Source of the DNA: Deminuibacter soli
GTDB taxonomy: Bacteria; Bacteroidota; Bacteroidia; Chitinophagales; Chitinophagaceae
Assembly (NCBI RefSeq): GCF_003412455.1
Contig: NZ_QTJU01000002.1
Span: 1 to 64,000 of the forward strand
DNA: 64,000 nt
Reading direction: 5' to 3'
The stretch's first letter is position 1. Each line of letters begins with the position of its first letter. The notes beneath the pieces were generated by a model. It saw only the letters and a list, made by a program, of their open reading frames with translations, was not told the origin of the DNA and made no database searches. Of the stretch, positions 61,580 to 64,000 are shown in pieces. A program made the position numbers and the translations under genes.

Positions 61580-61614
61580 TTTGATAAAGGTAAGGGTTAG
61601 ATGGAAATTGCGCA

Positions 61615-61645
61615 CAGCTTTTAGCAGATAGCGGATAGCTTTTGG
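61615..61645. repeat. AGCTTTTAGC-type repeat block
   Basis: CAGCTTTTAGCAGATAGC followed by GGATAGCTTTTGG, related to 152-190. Confidence 0.4.
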
Positions 61646-61667
61646 TTTTTTACGTGGAATTCAATTT

Positions 61668-61713
61668 TTACCACAAAGAATGCGGAGAGAAAGCCCACAA
61701 AGATCACAAAGGG
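61668..61713 (+). repeat. CACAAAG-family intergenic repeat, best copy
   Basis: ACCACAAAG, then CGGAG, AAA and CCCACAAAG at the same spacing as the minus-strand copy at 273-320. Confidence 0.6.
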
Positions 61714-61720
61714 TAAATAA

Positions 61721-61754
61721 CAATGCCGTTAGCATGGGTACACTAACGGCATTG
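61721..61754 (-). terminator. Hairpin after the fucosidase gene
   Basis: CAATGCCGTTAG and CTAACGGCATTG form a perfect 12-bp stem with a 10-base loop, 21 bases past the stop. The leftward T run is weak. The CTAACGGC core matches the palindrome at 1452-1481. Confidence 0.6.
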
Positions 61755-61775
61755 GCAGGTTACCTGCTGCGCTGC

Positions 61776-63926
61776 CTAGGGGGCGTGGTACAACAGGGAA
61801 TTGGGCAGTGGTATTTTAGACTGGCCCTGTGCCTGTATGAATACATTTAATTCGTTATCGCCGCCGGCATCATAGTACAATACTTTAATGGCGTGGTAGC
61901 CTTTTTTGAGGGCGATCTTTCCTGTTGCTTCGTGTGCGGTGTGGTTGCCGTCGTCATCTACCACTATGTTTTCATCTATCGATAGCTGGCAGCCATCATC
62001 TGCTACGGTGTAGAAGCTGTACATATTGTCTGCCGGGATGTTGATGTAGCCGGTGTAGTACAGGGCAAATTTGCTCGCGCGTTCTTTGGGTACCACATTG
62101 ATATTGTCTGCAATGCCGGTTGTTTTGGGTGCCAGGTTATTGATAAGCGCAAAGTTGATGGTGCTGTCTGTTTCAAAGTACTGGTAACGCACGCCGGGTT
62201 CAACCTGTTTTACCTGTATGGGCGGAAGCCGGTTATAGATCACGGCTTTGTCGCTTGCAGCAAAGCTGGTCAGGGCATCAGCAGCAGTTCCAATGGCCTG
62301 TACGGTGGCGCTCTGTTTTACAGTAAATGGTTTTTTGTATACGGGTGATGCTTCTGTTGGCAGGGTGCCATCTGTAGTGTAATGAATGGCAGCTGCTGTT
62401 TTATCGCCCGTGATGGTTACAACAGGTTCTGTTTTGCCCTGCGGGTAACTTACCTGCACCTGTGGTTTGTGTACAAAGCGACCGTAGCCTGCTATTTTTA
62501 TTACATAGGCATCTGTAACAGTGATTTTGTTGGGGTTGTATTGCGGCAGGTGTACTACCACATTGCTGTTGGTATTTTCCCAATGCAGTGTTTCACCTGT
62601 GGCGAGGAAGGTAAGGGCTGTGCCTTCGGGCAGGTGCATCTTTTTCAGTGTGATATTGTTGTTATCGGGGTAGCGTGGCAGTATGGCGTAGAGGTTATTG
62701 TTTTTCCCGTTATAGGTATAAAAGACTTCTTTCACCGCGTAACCAGGGTTGGGGTTGATGGTGCTTTTGAGTATCGGGTCTTCACCGCGGGCAGGTTTGT
62801 AGGTGGTTTTACCTTCGCTCCATTGAAAGGCAGTTCTCCAGCGGGTGGTGTTGTAAATGGCTTCACCGTTCAGTTTCAGCCACTGGCCAATGCTTAACAG
62901 GCGCTCCTGCATAATGGGTGGTATTTTGCCGTGTGCATCCGGACCAATATCGAGCAAAAAGTTGCCGCCACGACTTACTTTATCTACCAGCTGCAACACC
63001 AGTGATTGTGCGGTGTTGTAGTCCCACGCATCTTCTGTGCGGTTGTAACCGTATGAGTAACCGATGCCGCGGCTTTCTTCCCAGTAGTGATTGTCGAATT
63101 CAAGATCAGGCTGGTACTCGGGTGTAAAGAAGCCTGCATGATGAAAGCGCACTTCTTTTCCCCAGCGGTCGTTTACCACAATGCTGTCTTTCACGCTGCT
63201 GCTGTTGTACAGCCAGGCCAGGAAGGGTTTCGATTTCCACTGGTCTGCACTCATTTCCCATTCGCCGTCTGTCCACAATACATACGGGTGGTATTGTTTA
63301 ATGAGGTCTTTCATCTGTGGTATTTCGTGCTGGGCAACATACTTGTCTTTATCGTGCAGCCACAGCGGGTTATACCATTCGTACAGGGAGAAGTACAGGC
63401 CGGGTTTTACTGATGTTTTGGCTACGGCCTTAAACAGGTCGCCGATTAAGTCGCGCTTAGGGCCTGCGGTTACTGCATTCCAGGGAAAGCCCCAGTCTTT
63501 ATCGGCTTCCTTGCTGGGCCACAGGCAAAAGCCATCGTGGTGTTTGGAAGTAAGTACAATGTATTTGGCGCCCGATTGCTCGAACAGCTTAGCCCATGCT
63601 TCGGGATCAAACAACTCGGCTTTAAACTGGCTGGCCAGCTGGTAGTACGTGGTATTGCCGTATTGCTGCTGGTGCCAGTCGGTAACCGCACCGTTATAAC
63701 TCTTGTTCACCAGCCAATGCTGGTACCATTCGGCATAGTTGCCTTTGGGCGTATAAGCAGGAACGGAGTAAACGCCCCAGTGAATGAAAATGCCAAATTT
63801 GGCGTCTTTAAACCATTGCGGAACGGGTCGTGTATCGAGGCTTTCCCAGTTGGGCTGGTAGGTTTGGGCAAGGGAAAATGTGCTGCAGCAGCAGAGGCAG
63901 GCAAATAGCAACCAGTGTACTTTCAT
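61776..63926 (-). CDS. Secreted GH29 alpha-L-fucosidase
   Basis: A 716-residue exo-fucosidase. Signal peptide (1-20), GH29 barrel with KFGIFIHWGVYSVPAY, TSKHHDGFCLWPS and the nucleophile D220 in VLWTDGEWE. A C-terminal beta domain follows, then a chitobiase-C-like domain (IHYTTDGTLPTEASPVYKKP, about 525-545) and a PA14-like carbohydrate-binding domain (about 575-710, YYTGYINIPADNMYSFYT). It probably removes terminal fucose from host or plant glycans. The chitobiase-C-like domain also occurs in the GH20 enzyme here. Confidence 0.94.
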   Translation of the reverse strand: MKVHWLLFACLCCCSTFSLAQTYQPNWESLDTRPVPQWFKDAKFGIFIHWGVYSVPAYTPKGNYAEWYQHWLVNKSYNGAVTDWHQQQYGNTTYYQLASQFKAELFDPEAWAKLFEQSGAKYIVLTSKHHDGFCLWPSKEADKDWGFPWNAVTAGPKRDLIGDLFKAVAKTSVKPGLYFSLYEWYNPLWLHDKDKYVAQHEIPQMKDLIKQYHPYVLWTDGEWEMSADQWKSKPFLAWLYNSSSVKDSIVVNDRWGKEVRFHHAGFFTPEYQPDLEFDNHYWEESRGIGYSYGYNRTEDAWDYNTAQSLVLQLVDKVSRGGNFLLDIGPDAHGKIPPIMQERLLSIGQWLKLNGEAIYNTTRWRTAFQWSEGKTTYKPARGEDPILKSTINPNPGYAVKEVFYTYNGKNNNLYAILPRYPDNNNITLKKMHLPEGTALTFLATGETLHWENTNSNVVVHLPQYNPNKITVTDAYVIKIAGYGRFVHKPQVQVSYPQGKTEPVVTITGDKTAAAIHYTTDGTLPTEASPVYKKPFTVKQSATVQAIGTAADALTSFAASDKAVIYNRLPPIQVKQVEPGVRYQYFETDSTINFALINNLAPKTTGIADNINVVPKERASKFALYYTGYINIPADNMYSFYTVADDGCQLSIDENIVVDDDGNHTAHEATGKIALKKGYHAIKVLYYDAGGDNELNVFIQAQGQSKIPLPNSLLYHAP

Positions 63927-64000
63927 AATAAAGGTTTAAGCAGAAATTTTCTATAGGTCTTGTTCGATATGGGAAAAATAAACAATATCTCCTGTAGAAC
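63927..64000 (-). promoter_or_regulatory. Upstream region of the fucosidase gene (window edge)
   Basis: 74 AT-rich bases before the start codon. No confident promoter box was found before the sequence ends. Confidence 0.3.

Overview
The window looks like chromosomal DNA of a Bacteroidota bacterium, most likely family Chitinophagaceae (Chitinophaga/Niastella-like). The evidence is a SusC/SusD pair, promoters of the TAnnTTTG type instead of -10 TATAAT boxes, a glycine-rich RRM protein, a mitochondrial-type citrate synthase, a zinc-less Tgt, and many secreted proteins and lipoproteins. The assignment rests on gene content and my knowledge of these families; no search was run.

Layout. 1-120 is the 3' part of a 5S rRNA with its terminator, so an rRNA operon ends at the left edge. 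0.5-18 kb is mostly housekeeping: RRM protein, Xaa-Pro aminopeptidase, phosphatidylserine synthase, RsmI, M1 peptidase, two outer-membrane genes sharing one beta-barrel module, a UDP-glucuronate epimerase, RsmG, a GT2 glycosyltransferase, Tgt, an LptF/G permease and citrate synthase. 20.1-23.8 kb is an AT-rich accessory island. It starts at tRNA-Ala(GGC), carries a broken nuclease-like gene and an AbiEi/AbiEii toxin-antitoxin pair with a clear operator, and ends near a degenerate copy of the tRNA 3' end. 24-27 kb holds a GT1 glycosyltransferase, a PRISE-type reductase and an ABM-fold monooxygenase. 27-31.4 kb holds a GH20 hexosaminidase and a TetR-fabF operon with an operator lying on its promoter.

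31.5-34.9 kb is a tightly overlapping vWA / PP2C / kinase-HHH triad, the TerY-P arrangement reported as an antiphage system. Then follow a YdeI-like protein, a SelW-like Rdx protein and an NDH-2 dehydrogenase. 37.6-45 kb is a leftward block with a cytochrome-c/FG-GAP lipoprotein, a DUF1573 lipoprotein, SusD and SusC. 45.5-54.3 kb has DoxX, a small secreted protein followed at once by an unusual tRNA-Cys, xseA-xseB, a sulfatase, an acyltransferase, an aldo-keto reductase and an SRPBCC protein. 54.7-57.9 kb is a three-gene set (Bor-like lipoprotein, FAD oxidoreductase, outer-membrane protein). 58-64 kb runs leftward: RNase HI, a PhzF-family gene without a normal start codon, an alpha/beta hydrolase, an acyl-CoA carboxylase beta subunit and a GH29 fucosidase.

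Taken together, the GH20, GH29, sulfatase and SusCD genes point to use of amino-sugar- and fucose-containing, perhaps sulfated, glycans. Defence is represented by AbiE and the TerY-P triad. Intergenic DNA carries several families of short imperfect repeats that the genes do not explain. The items most worth following up are the TerY-P triad, the tRNA-Ala island, the odd tRNA-Cys, the PhzF start and the dispersed repeats.
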